Shown here: in pieces, positions 43,067 to 54,743 of the stretch
Layout of the letters: each line of letters begins with the position of its first letter
Numbering within the stretch: position 1 is the stretch's first letter
Source: Gerris lacustris
Taxonomy: Eukaryota > Arthropoda > Insecta > Hemiptera > Gerridae
Direction: 5' to 3'
NCBI GenBank assembly: GCA_951217055.1
Contig: OX578282.1
Span: 55,187,311-55,251,310 of the forward strand
DNA: 64,000 bases
Program-made: the position numbers and the translations under genes
Notes under the pieces: model-generated
Database searches by the model: none
Told to the model about the DNA's origin: nothing
What the model saw: the letters and a program-made list of their open reading frames with translations, nothing else

Positions 43067-45964
43067 CCAATAAATTAGGTAAAAAAATACAAAATTACTA
43101 GGAACACCCAGTTTTTTTACAAGTGATTGAATTTTATTGTATTTCACCCTGTTAATGTGATCAAGAGTAGGGGTTTTTAAAATGATAATCTTTTTAACTA
43201 GTTGTAGGCAGTGTGAATAACCACTAGTTTTTGATAATTTGAATTAGAAAAGACAGTTTTATTAAGAATATATATATTTTGCTGAAACGTTTAAAATTAG
43301 CAGTATAAAAAAAAACCATCAAATATTTATAATACTTGTAATTATTTTAGCATCTTGTTTTTTTTTTGGTAATTTTAGATAAGGTTCACTTTATTTTGTT
43401 GTAAAAAGGAAAGATTAATGGTAAATGTGCTTTAGATTGCCCACTTCATTTGCTCAGTTTTTACTTTCCAGTCCTTATAACGTGATTATTTAATTTCACA
43501 GTACATTGTTGGAAATTGGCTTTGTTTGCCTCTTGTCTTAAGTTCATTAGGCAAAGGGATGTTTTTTTCTCAATTTATAATTAAACTTAAATAATGATGA
43601 TTAGTTTAGAATGTGAGGTAGGTTTGTGCAATTTTAGTTAATTTTTTTATTTATTTTTATAAAGTTAAAGGAGATAGGAATAACCTGAAGAAGTCAAGAG
43701 AACTAGATTCTTAATAATAAAACTGTAGAGCAAGTCTTAACAGTTCCAATATCTTGGCAGTATAGTTCTCAAGTAAAATGTACAGCAAAATAAGTGTTAA
43801 ACATAACTCAGTGTTACATAACACATAAGTGTTACATAATCTGTAGGTCCTCACTATAAAGTTAAGAATTTTTTGAAAGTAATGTAAAATCTTTTCTACT
43901 GCGTGCTTGACAAACATAAAAGATCATAAGAACTAATATGAATGTTACAAATTTTTACCAAGAACTTAGGAAGAATTTTTAGTATACATCGGCTAGAATT
44001 AATTACAAATTAAGAACTTTGTAGAAGAAGTGGACATAGCCCCAACAGCAGACTAAAAAAAAATGAGAAAATATGGTTGAATTGGCCATAGTTTTGGAGG
44101 GATGAAAATTTGAGTAGTTGAGTGTCCCTACAAGGAATCGCTAAGCGAAAAAAAAAGCTTGAATGACGCCAGAAAACCATTAGAGGAAAACAATTAAAAA
44201 TTTAAATTATTTTAGAAGATGACCTGGGTAGAATTGAATTCTTAGCCTGAAATCATGTGATTTGGTGGCGATCCTTTGCTGCATCTTAGTTTCAATGATA
44301 TTTTATAAACATTAGTTTTTTTTATCAAAATCATTTAAGAGAACAAAAAAAACATGGGTTTTCAAATTTAGAGGTAGAATCTATTTCTTAATATTGTCTC
44401 AAAAGTTCGACCTATCAAATATGTATGTAAAATTTAATTTAAATTTATTTAGTACATAAGAATCCACATTTCTGCATGAGTATTGGTTTGAGATATTTTT
44501 TATACTTAGGACACTAAAATGTAAAGTCATCTTAATCGAATTTTTGTGCCATCACAATAATTTCCTTTTTTTTTATACTGCATATGTGCAAAAGTAAACA
44601 AAATAATTGAACACATCTTTAGCTTAAAACAAATCTTAAAGAAAATCCAACAGTCGGAAAATAAGTGGGTTATCATTACCAGATTTACCAAATTCACGAT
44701 TTGGAATTGACGAAAGTTTTTCAATAAAAATTAAATTAAAGAGAAAATAAGTAAAAGAATAAAGACTTAAAAAAAAAGGTCCCAACATAATATATAACAG
44801 TTATTTATTAGTTAAATTTTTAATATTGGATGTAATGGTACTTTTTTTTATATAAATTACTTATATTGTAGCTAAATAATTACACATCCCTTTATTTTGG
44901 GTTTTTGTTGTCTAGTCTTACTTTTTATTTTATTTTTTTCTGAAATTGTTTTGTGTAGTTATTCTAATTACATATGGTAAATTATTGGTGGTGATTTGTT
45001 TTTTGTACTAATTACCATTTTGAAATGTCAAATTTGATGTAAGGATTATTCTATTTGCTATATTTTTTTTATAATAAAAAATATTGTTTATTACAAATTT
45101 TGTGAAGGTTCAGGCGAATTCAGCTGGTTGTCGTTGTATTCAATGCAATTAAAAAAGTATTATAGATCATGGGACCGGACTTATTCTCTCCTTTCAGACT
45201 TGTTTTGTGGTGCTTTTGTTTATTCTGACCTTTTGAACCATATCAACCAATGTCAACATTTGCTGAAAAAGAGTAAGTTGTGGAAAGTGCTTATTTAATG
45301 GTCAATTGTGCAAATGGTTTAAGCATTAAAAATGAGCTTGATCAAAGGGTGGTTGTTTGTGAAAAATTGTGGTAAGTTGGAGCAACCTGTATTTGGATAG
45401 TTGGTTGAGAATATATTTGCTATATTTTTCCTAACTCACCTTTTAAGGAATTTCCCAGTTGTGTCAGACAGTGCAGGCCAGCGCCCGCACATAACTCGTG
45501 GGCCCGCACCCTCGTGCTTTTTTTACACAGAGCGGGCTCGCGCCCGCAGGTCAGGGCCCACATTCGCAAGTAGATCCGCGAGAACAAGGTCTCTAGTCAG
45601 TGTCGGAAGACCAGCCGAGTAGTATGGATGAAAATTGCCTGTATTAGCTTTAAATGCTGTATTTAGGCAGATAAAGACAGAGAAACAGAAGTCTATGGGT
45701 TATATATTCCTCCAGACTCGAATTCCACAACTCCGGCCGGACGGGGACCAGAGTTAAGTAATAGTGAAGAGAATTATTACAAAGAAGAAGAATCAGAATA
45801 ATTAAGAATAAACTTTAGTTCAAAATGAAAGCGTCTTCACAAGCAGAGCAAAATGAGAATTGAGGCCTTTTACGTCTGTTAATTGCTAACTCAAGTGGTT
45901 ATAAAGCTGTAATGAGGAGTAGATATTCTTTTGTTTCTTACGAACAATTAGGTAATTTAATGGC

Positions 45965-46195
45965 TAAACTGAAGGAGATAAGGTGCGGTCGAGTATTGCT
46001 TGGCGGCAACATTTTACTTGATTTATACACTTGCGAGATTATATCCCTTTGTCAAACAGTACACTTGTATGTTTTAAGAGATTATATCTGAGATTTGTAC
46101 ACATAGGAGATTTGATATCTCTGTCAAAAAATTTGTTGAATTAAGGGCCTCGCCCGTTTTTCTACAAACAGCACCGGCTTCTTCAGATTTACCAA
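45965..46195 (-). repeat. Dispersed repeat, family R1, copy 3
   Basis: Reverse-oriented match to 23940-24180: AGAGATTATATCTGAGATTT, GATATCTCTGTCAAAAAATT, AAGGGCCTCGC and ACAGCACCGG. Three copies across the window suggest a mobile family. Confidence 0.5.
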
Positions 46196-46826
46196 TTTAA
46201 CGAATGATTTTGGTTAAATTTGGTTTGCTATAGATATACAAGTAGGTATTCCACATGACTATATCCGACTGGATATGAAGAAAATAAATTAACAGCTTGA
46301 AAATAAAATCACACATTTAAGCAAGAGTAAAAAAATGTGTATCAAATTTGTTTTAAATTACTAACATTACTAGGACTTGACTCAAGGATCGTGTAAACTA
46401 ATATTTACATAAGTTTACATCAAACAAAAAAGTTCTAGAAGTTTAAAAATATGGTAAGTTAAAAAAATATTTAATAATTTTTTGAACTAATCTAAAAGAA
46501 TAGCTCATTTCATTCAAGATAGTTCAACAAGACAGAAGAACTACTTTACATTAATAATAATTTCCATTGTTTTATTTTTAGTCTTTAATTTCAATCATTA
46601 AGGGAATTGCTTGCCTTTCTTGTTTTACTATTAATTGCTGTGTTAAAATTACCTTCATCTATTATAAAAAAAAATGAATTTAACTTATAACATAAAAACT
46701 CTTTTAAGACATAAATCCTTACATTAAATCTGAGATAAATTTAAAAATTTAATAGCTTTAAAATTTCTTTTAGTGTATTCAAATAAAATTTGTTAATTAA
46801 GATAGTTTGTGACAGATCAAGAGTAA

Positions 46827-46928
46827 TGAGAAGGTAGGGTTAGCGAGATGCTGTCAAATAAAACTGTGTTAAAGGTCAACCTTAAACTGTGTTTTATTTT
46901 ACAGCACCTCGCTAACCCTACCTTCTCA
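46827..46928. repeat. Hairpin with about 46-bp arms
   Basis: TGAGAAGGTAGGGTTAGCGA faces TCGCTAACCCTACCTTCTCA, with pairing continuing through AAATAAAACTG / CTGTGTTTTATTT. The loop is about 10 bases. Confidence 0.85.
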
Positions 46929-47612
46929 TAAAATTTGTTGTTTGGGTAAATTATTAAATTTACTTTTATTGCAAAGCTTTTATTTTTTATAAAACTTTCC
47001 TTTTTAAACTGAATATTTTAAAATTTTGTACTTGACACATTATAAATTTCAATAATTACTACTACTTTACATAGTTAATATAAAAATTAGGAAACACAAT
47101 TTGTGATTAAGTTCCTTTAAAAGCTAAATTGTAATTAATGTTTTCTGAAATTAAATGCAAATGCAGGAGCTTATACTCTTTAAATAACAGGCTCATTAAT
47201 TTTAATTATTTTTCTAAACAAAGTTATACTAAGATATTTGTTGATGTATTATTTTTTTTAAAAGAAAAATCTGTTTGTAATGAGGAATCAGTATGAAATT
47301 TTACTCAAATAGTTACAATTTTTTACTTATTGTAAAATAAAATTCAGGGATTTTTTTTTTATTAAATTATGAAAAACCATTTATTCTTACGGGCAAAATT
47401 ATAAATTAAATCAAGTCAATGGTGCTCCATAAATGTGCGTCCTAATTGCGTTATTTAGGTTGTTTTAATTTAAGAAGTTACTCAAATGCATACCCAAATC
47501 CGCTGACTTCTAAACCTTGCTTGCTTATTTTTATTTAAATTTTTTTCTCTGGAAGCCATAGGTTTGGTTGTAAAGTGCTTATTTAAGGCTCCATTGTATT
47601 TTAAATCAAGGT

Positions 47613-48047
47613 AGATGTTTATAAGATGGATAGAATTGGATGTTAAATCATAAAGATGTTCATAAGATTTATAGAATTGGATGTTAAATCATGGGAGATG
47701 TTCATAAGGTGGATGGAATTGAATGTTAAATCATTGGAGATGTTCATAAGATTTATAGAATTGGATGTTAAATCATGGGAGATGTTCATAAGGTGGATGG
47801 AATTGAATGTTAAATCATTGGAGATGTTCATAAGATTTATAGAATTGGATGTTAAATCATGGGAGATGTTCATAAGGTGGATGGAATTGAATGTTAAATC
47901 ATTGGAGATGTTCATAAGATTTATAGAATTGGATGTTAAATCATGGGAGATGTTCATAAGATGGATAGAATTGAATGTTAAATCATTGGAGATGTTCATA
48001 AGGTGGATAGAATTGGATGTTAAATCATCGGAGATGTTCATAAGATA
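47613..48047. repeat. 42-bp minisatellite, about 10 units, alternating two types
   Basis: The unit starts GATGTTCATAAG. Type A continues ATTTATAGAATTGG and type B GTGGATGGAATTGA; they alternate to give an 84-bp higher-order unit. Because 42 is a multiple of three, both strands stay open for about 130 codons; these are not genes. Confidence 0.95.
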
Positions 48048-49371
48048 GAAGCCAATTTTTTACATTGGCCTCAAACATGACGTAGACTCATATTTGTTCT
48101 CACAAATTATTGGTGTTTTATTTCTTCCATAATCTGCTCTGTTGATGGCTTTTTTTATGGCCAACATCTGCTTTATAAGATAACTTTATAAAAAAAATAA
48201 TTATTTTTAACAGAGAGAATCTTTAAATCTCTATTAGATCTTTGTTTTTTTATTAATGTAAAATAATTTGTATTTCTTAAGATATAATTTTAATAAAAAT
48301 ATGGTTTGAGAACGTCTTCTTTAATTTTACACTTGATTCTGAAGGCATGTTTTATTTTTGTTGCTGTAATCACAAACTTGATTAATAATTTTAATAGTAA
48401 GTGAGCTTTGTTCATATTTAAAATGAATTGTTTTAAAGAACCACATATCAAATAATATGAACTTATCAAATTTTGACATTTTATTTTATTTTTTTGAAAA
48501 AAATCTAAAATCTTTGATAATTCAGATACCTCATTTCAATTCAGATATTTTGACTTTATTGTTAATTATGTAGCTTCACTTATTTTCTTTTCATAATGGA
48601 TGCTCTTAAAACAGTAAAAAAATTGTACAAGTTAAATTTGTAATATATTTATTCATCAAAATGGGATATTTGTTTTTTTATTTTATTTAAAGAAATAAAA
48701 TATATATTATTTTTATTTAAGAAAATAAAGCTTAGTAAAAATTCTTTGATAAAAGTATTTTAATTCTATGAATTAAAATTATATTTTTTAAAAATCCAAG
48801 TTATTAGGTTGTGATTAATTAAAGTCACATTTTTTTGTAGAATGATACACTGAACTAATGTGTACAAAAAAAACCTTTTTTTGTTCAAAGTTTTGAAAAA
48901 ATAAAATCACAACTTAAAGGTAATATTTTACAAATTATTTTTTAGCAAAAAAACAACCTCTAATCCCTTGTTTATAAAATGCTTTACATGTATATAAAAA
49001 CACCACATTATATTTTTTGTTTTTTCTTTTGTACAGTACAAGTTTTGTGGCATTAGTATGTAGTGGATGAAGGGAGTGAAAATTAGATAAAAAAACTTTT
49101 TTGAGGTAACGCAGGGTAATATCTTATAGGATGTATGTAGAAGCTATACATACTTCCTCTTTGGTATAATAAAAATTAATAAATTTATTTTTAAAAAAAA
49201 TCTGTAAAAGGAAGGAGTAAAGAGCTTTTTGTCAAGGGTAGCAATTTTAATGCTGGTGAAACAATTTTTAGCCTTTAGCAAATATAATTTACGCTATAAC
49301 TATTACTCTTAACTAACCAGGTAGTGCAAAATTATTATTATTATTATTATAGTATATTATATATATATAAT
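48048..49371. other. AT-rich DNA, nothing recognised
   Basis: Very AT-rich with runs of A and T; a short (ATT)n/(AT)n stretch at 49332-49370 ends it. No gene or repeat family seen. Confidence 0.5.
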
Positions 49372-49438
49372 AAAAATTCCAGAAAAACCCAGGTGTTCGA
49401 TCACAAAAAAGAACTGAAAATTAATTCAAAACATCCAA

Positions 49439-49472
49439 TGTTTCGGTTATTAATTTAAACCTTCATCATGGG
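49439..49472 (-). ncRNA. Hammerhead-like core in the PLE flank
   Basis: The minus strand reads ATGATGA (CTGATGA with one change), stem II GGTT/AACC, then GAAAC. The mirrored flank at about 51296-51330 holds a more decayed version. Confidence 0.4.
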
Positions 49473-49621
49473 ATCTGTATCAAAGAAAATTCAGAGAAGT
49501 TGACATAAAAAAGCTCAAACTAATACAGAATAAATGAAAATCTTAGTTGAAGACTAGAATTAAAAATTTACAAGGAGTTAATATTGATAGCAGTATTGAA
49601 ATAAACAAAGAATAAGATAAT

Positions 49622-49868
49622 AAACAGCAGTTTTTCCGGTGAAATCTGCGTCACGAAGGTGTTCAAGTCCGACCTACGCTTCCACTACTGGGAGCATCTT
49701 CAGGGGTGTGGTGCATCGTGTTGTTTGCTTGAAGCAACATCAAGACATATTGTCAGTATGTCAACATCACAATGCACCACACCCCTGAAAATGCTTCCAG
49801 TAGTGGAAGCGAAAAGTCAGATTTCAACACCTTCGTGATGTGGATCTCACCGGAAAACCAAGCTGTTT
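49622..49868. repeat. Foldback whose two arms each carry a hammerhead-like core
   Basis: Arms share AAACAGC, TTTTCCGGTGA, TCACGAAGGTGTT, GCTTCCACTACT and GGTGTGGTGCAT in mirror order. The core at 49785-49818 (+) reads CTGAAAA, perfect stem GCTTCC/GGAAGC, GAAAAGTC. The one at 49671-49703 (-) reads CTGAAGA, TGCTCCCAGTAGTGGAAGC, then GTAGGTC. A consensus of the two arms gives a standard core. Confidence 0.75.
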
Positions 49869-50020
49869 ATTTCGATTATACCTGTGGAAGCCTACGCATC
49901 AAGTTAAAGAATAAGATAATCATAACGACAAGGTAATAATCTAAGAAACTAATACAGTAAGTGCCATCTAACAACAATTCACTGAAACACTTTCAAATCC
50001 AAAAAACAATAATTAAATCT

Positions 50021-50078
50021 GGATTATTTCATTTAAGGATCATATAGGTACCTATATGATCCTTAAAAGAAATAATCC
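50021..50078. repeat. 58-bp spacerless palindrome
   Basis: GGATTATTTC...CATATAGGT meets ACCTATATG...GAAATAATCC with a single mismatch and no loop. Confidence 0.93.
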
Positions 50079-50940
50079 AAAGTTATCAAAGGTGCAAACT
50101 TGTAAGAATTATTCTTCAACTGGAATAATTAAATCATTATAAATATCCAAAAATACAAAAAACAAGTAAACCTCATGTAAAGGTAAACACCACTCCTAAA
50201 ATTTAGTGAAGAAGAATTTTTTCTAATAAATAACATCTCCAATGTATGTCACTTCTGTTCATCCGACTTTTTAGATAACACACTGACGTCCTTGCAGTTA
50301 ATTTTGTGCCTTTGGTTCTAAAGTAGAATAATTAATCTTGAATGCCCGAATACTCTAGTCACATGCCTTTAAAAACCTGGACGTCTCGCCATAGTAAATC
50401 TTATCTCACGACAACTTATAGCATGGACTAAATTCAAACTGTAAGTGAATTATGTTTTACATTTTAATTTAGCTAAAAGCGAGACTACTCTGTGTTTGCC
50501 ATAAAAAACCAACAGAATTTGAGATATCTTTCTCTAAAACCTGCTGAATGATTTTAGAAAAACCGTCAATGAACAGAAACTTGAAATAAGTGACATGGCC
50601 ATCATTTACTTCTGAACATTCAGATTTTAGTTGTAATAGCGATGCCAGCCTCTATCATTTAGTTGAACCAGGTAGTTATTAGCTATTAAAAAATGTTTTT
50701 TAATCTTTTTCTATTATTTTTACTTGTAAGGAAACAAGGACTACTAATATTAATCACTTTCTTTACCAAATTTTGAACACAATTTATTAGCTGAAACACT
50801 ATATGGTGAGGATTAAAAATGTAGTGATCTCCTAGAACTGGTTAGTTTGGTATACCAGTCTGTTAAAAATTAATTGTTAGGACCTATTATCACATTAATA
50901 TTTTTTTTTTTTTTTGTCCCTCAATTTTTTATATATGGTC

Positions 50941-51018
50941 TTCTTTGGTGTGGGTCGTGCAGGGTAATGAAAAAAATTTTATGAAAATTTATTACCCTGC
51001 ACGACCTACACCAAAGAA
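50941..51018. repeat. Hairpin with 28-bp arms
   Basis: TTCTTTGGTGTGGGTCGTGC faces GCACGACCTACACCAAAGAA (one difference), then CAGGGTAAT / ATTACCCTG; the loop is AT-rich, about 20 bases. Confidence 0.9.
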
Positions 51019-51316
51019 ACACATTAATATCAAGAAATTATACCAGTATTTTATAACTCTATAGCTAAACTTGTCTATAGTAAGCCTGGTCTGAAATGAA
51101 TTAAAAGTTTACAATATCTACTGCTCATCATCTTTTATAACAATTAAATCCTCTAAAAGCTGACATAACAATGTTGGCCAACACAGGTAAGTTCGTTTTC
51201 AATTCTAGTCTTCAACAAGATTTTAATTTATTCTGTATTCGTTTTTAGCTTTATTGCATCTTAATGTCAACTTCTCTGAATTTTCTTTTGTTACAAATCC
51301 CATTAAGAAGGTTTAA

Positions 51317-51740
51317 AACCCAAAAGTTGTGTTTTTTTGACTGAACCCTAGGTTTTTCTGGAATTTTTGTTAAATATTTGCGGTCGTGTTTTATATTGTG
51401 TGTATGTATAAAACCCAGTTGTAAAGATTCTCTGCTTTTAAAAATCTTTTTACTTTGACCTATATCGTAATGTTGACTGTCTTTTTACAGGATTTTTAAT
51501 TAAAACTGCTTATAAAGAAGGTTAAAATTAAAATTACCCATAATGTTGTGTTTCTTTAACTGAACCCTAGGTTTTTCTGGATTTTTTTTTTTTATATATT
51601 TGCAATTGTGTTTTATATCGTGTGTATGTATTTATGTATATATCCCAGTTGTAAAGATTCCCTGCTTTTAAAAAGCTTTTTACTTTGTCCCATATCATAA
51701 TGTTGGCTGCCTTTGTACAGGTTTTTAATCAAAATTGCTT
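51317..51740. repeat. Two tandem copies of about 200 bp
   Basis: Both copies contain ACTGAACCCTAGGTTTTTCT, then GTGTGTATGTAT, CCCAGTTGTAAAGATTC and a TGTTGNCTG...TACAGG end. The first overlaps the right flank of the PLE at 49372-51370, so this may be a duplicated PLE end. Confidence 0.75.
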
Positions 51741-51924
51741 ACCACATCTAAAATTGAGTTTGTTTTAAGGAAGACTAACGACCTTAGACAAATTTTCAAG
51801 TAATTTAATCTCTTTTTTCATATCTTTCAGTTTTTAAAAATATTTTCTTAATTTTTTATTCTACTTTTCTAACTCAGTTTATTAACGACTTTGGGAACAG
51901 CTTGATTTGATTCATCCTAATGTA

Positions 51925-52430
51925 AACCAGATTTACACAGTGCCAGTTGATGAAGCAATTGTCAGAGATAGTTGTCCAAAACTGGTAGCGGGACAGTTGC
52001 TGGCTAGTCCAGTTAAACTAAACATGTTCACACAGGGTTACAAATAGTCGCAGCAGTATTCATTGCGAAATGACAGAGTGTAGTGAGTACTCAGTTGTAA
52101 TGTTGTCACTATCAGACTGGCACAAATAAAGATAACACAACAGTCTTATCACGTTCACATAGCACCAATTTTTGCAACAATGCCGTGATCCGGATGGTGG
52201 GGAGTAGCACTTGCTTGGTTTGCCAGCACAATTGGACAAAAGTAAGTAAAAGGGTACAATCTAAAGAAGGTGTACAGAATGTTCTTCTTTAGACTGTTAC
52301 TCCCCTTATAAAAACAGAAGTGTGATATTCCTTTGTCCCAAAGTACATAGGGCTTAACATCCCTTTGTCTTAATAGTTATTTAGTCAAACTCATTTGTAT
52401 TCTAAAAAAAACATAGGGGAGTGACAATCT
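51925..52430. repeat. Composite dispersed repeat, copy 2
   Basis: A TTTACACAGTGCCAGTTG-type start followed by TATTCCTTTGTCCCAAAGTA and ATCCCTTTGTCTTAATAGTT, parallel to 28690-29130. Ends are not sharply defined. Confidence 0.5.
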
Positions 52431-53320
52431 AAAGAAGTACCGTGTATCCCACTATTAATTTGTTGTGTCTCATAATACAAGTAATATTTTATTATAATGC
52501 TTTTCTGGATGAATCAAACTAAAATGATAACAATCTATACAAAGTTTTCAAATTTAACACCACGAACCCAACACAGGCAACTTTACCCAAAGGGGTATGT
52601 GAAATGTTTTATCTTATTTTATCATCATGTAGATTAATCAGGTAATCTTAATGATTAGATTAGTTAAAATTATTTTTATAATAAAATCTTCCTTTTAATT
52701 GTTTGCTACCTTTGCTCTTTCTTCCTTCCTCCTCATTCATGAAATACTAAAATAAAATAAATTAGTATCTTTATATGTTTTCTTTTTTGTTATTGTTGTG
52801 TTATAACATAGGATCTTTTTTTACTGCATAATTAAAAATACATGAATACTATATTACAAATAATTAGTATGTAATAAATAATAAATGTTTGTATTATTTT
52901 ATATGTTTATTTAAGAAATCATTCATATCTCTTCTTCATATTTATTAATTTCTCTTTCTATATTAGAATGTGAAGATATGGTAAAACAAATTAATCTAAA
53001 AATCCATTTTTAGCTCATTAATCTTTTATAAAATGTAAGTTTTTTTTTAAAGAAAAATACTTACGTTAGAGATGATTATTTATGGTATTACTTAGAGCAT
53101 GTAGTGCTAACGATTTTAGCTTTTTACTTGTAATACAACCAGTCTAATTTAATTCAAATAATAAAACCATTTTAAATTGTTATTAATGAGCTTATATATT
53201 AAATTTACTTACTATTTCTACTATAATATATTTATGGAGAAATCTAAATTTAAACAATTGTTAACAATATTTATTCAATTTTTTTTGTTTTAAATGAGGA
53301 TGCTTTTATCTTTTATATAA

Positions 53321-53565
53321 TCGAGTAGTGTCCCGACGACGACGGCGATGCACCTCGAAATGACTTATAACGTTAAAAATTGATGAGCTAAAACCTGAGA
53401 TTGAACCAGTGACCTCCAGCTCATGAAGTAGGAGCTCAACCACTGAGCTATCTAACCGACCTAACCACCAAGCCTAAAACTTTCTATTTAAACAGTATAC
53501 TTATATCTATTATCTTTTTTTTCAACCATATTTATTCTGCCCGTTGCCACGGGCTTAACGGCTAG
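53321..53565. mobile_element. Short non-autonomous Helitron-like element
   Basis: Starts TC after an A (53320) and ends CTAG before a T (53566). Twelve bases upstream of the end is a GC hairpin (CCCGT TGCC ACGGG). These three signs together define Helitron termini. It is 245 bp with no Rep/helicase. It carries a tRNA-like segment at 53395-53465. Confidence 0.75.
53395..53465 (-). other. tRNA-like segment inside the Helitron-like element
   Basis: The minus strand has TAGCTCAGTGGTTGAGC (D-arm with box A), a seven-base loop TTCATGA with CAT in the anticodon position, and CTGGTTCAATCTCAGG (T-arm with box B). Anticodon and acceptor stems pair poorly, so this is a tRNA-derived relic. Confidence 0.55.
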
Positions 53566-54304
53566 TATGTTATAAAGCAGTAACTGAAAACATCTATACC
53601 AAAGAAGAGATATAGTTAATGAAAGAAAAAAAGAAAAGAAATCATCTATGAACTCCAGCTTTAAATTTAAAATGCACTATATTTTATTGTATCTTGATTA
53701 ATTTTTTTTTAGAATAAAAATTAATAAATATACATTTTTTGAACGTAGTTAATGTATAATTAAAGGTTATGTAGAAGCTTAAAAATGTTTATTTTTTAGG
53801 TTTTCTTTATTAAGTCTCTAATTTGAAAGAACATTTTTTCAAAGTTAGACATAACATAGTTAATATCATCAAATCATGTTAAATTGTAAGCTTATTTTTT
53901 TTATAATTTAATGCTCATAGGATATAATTTTGTCAGGGGAACCTTATTATAATTAATTAATCAAATGTATAAAAATAATTTTGAGTTATCTTTTTATTGG
54001 GTGGCCATGCGTCCTGCTTTGAACAGGACAGTCCTGTTATTTTAAGCTTGATGGTTTCCGAAAATTCTGACATTTTCCAGAATGTCTAGGAAAAATGGTA
54101 AACTTGACCCATACATAATGAGTTGAAGAAATTTCCAATTTTATTAAATATTTTATTTATTGTGAGGTATTACTAAACTGAACTAAGTATTACTACAGAT
54201 TAATTTAATAACTTATTTTTTAAATTTTGAATAATGAGTGTAATGAATAAAATGTTATCACATTTTCCGCACTTTATTTCTAACTTTAATTTTGTGATAA
54301 TTGA

Positions 54305-54743
54305 GTAGTAGTAGTAGTAATTTAGTACTTCCTACTAGAACGGGTAGGACGACCCACTTGTTCGAACCTAGCAATTAGGCCCATTTTACTGGCCCCGTGG
54401 TGGAGAGTTTCAGATACTTCACACATCATACATGTGTACATTGTACCGCCAAAGCGAGTATGGTGTGGTCATTAGTGAGCTATATAAGCGTGGGGAAAGA
54501 GTGCCCCATAGGGGGTGTCCCTTGCCCTGCTCCGTCCTCGAACCATAGATACAAATCACATCATCAAGACACGGATCGGACATCAAAGAGTGCCCCATAG
54601 GAGGTGTCCCACGCCCTGCTCCGTCCACGAATCATAGATGCAATTCAGAGTATCATGGCACAGGATCGAACCCACGACCTCGAGTCCCCTCGACTTATTG
54701 ATAGCTGGGCGAGCGCCTAGACCCCTCGGCCACGCTGGTTCCC
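54305..54743 (-). repeat. tRNA-derived SINE, family 1, copy 3, with 13-bp target duplication
   Basis: TTGTGATAATTGA flanks both sides exactly (54292-54304 and 54744-54756). On the minus strand: GGGAACCAGCGTGGCCGAGG head (box A), GGGTTCGATCCTGTG box B, two copies of the body module (about 54485-54560 and 54585-54650), and a (TAC)n tail. Confidence 0.92.

Larger units (their letters stand above)
42605..47612. other. NMT 3' UTR and downstream AT-rich DNA
   Basis: No gene seen. NMT's 3' UTR must begin here, but the poly(A) site is not evident. Content: a long TA microsatellite, a GC-rich patch at 45455-45620, an R1 repeat copy, and a hairpin at 46827-46928. Open frames here are short and unlike any family. 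Confidence 0.6.
49372..51370 (-). mobile_element. Penelope-like element remnant bounded by inverted flanks of about 185 bp
   Basis: The flank 49372-49560 (AAAAATTCCAGAAAAACC at its tip) recurs reversed at 51190-51370. Inside, the minus strand near 50230-50430 encodes a broken GIY-YIG segment (YKLSCDKIYYGETSR-like, out of one frame). Each flank has a hammerhead-like segment. PLEs are known to carry inverted pseudo-LTRs. A foldback (49622-49868), a 58-bp palindrome and a hairpin lie inside. Confidence 0.6.

Noticed and set aside
42950..43147. Frame encoding a poly-Tyr/Ile stretch
   Set aside because: Translation of a (TA)n microsatellite.
47643..48048. Two long overlapping open frames (about 130 codons) on opposite strands
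   Set aside because: They are produced by a 42-bp tandem repeat whose period is a multiple of three.
53395..53465. A functional initiator or Met tRNA gene (CAT in the loop)
   Set aside because: Anticodon and acceptor stems pair poorly, and it sits within a Helitron-like element.
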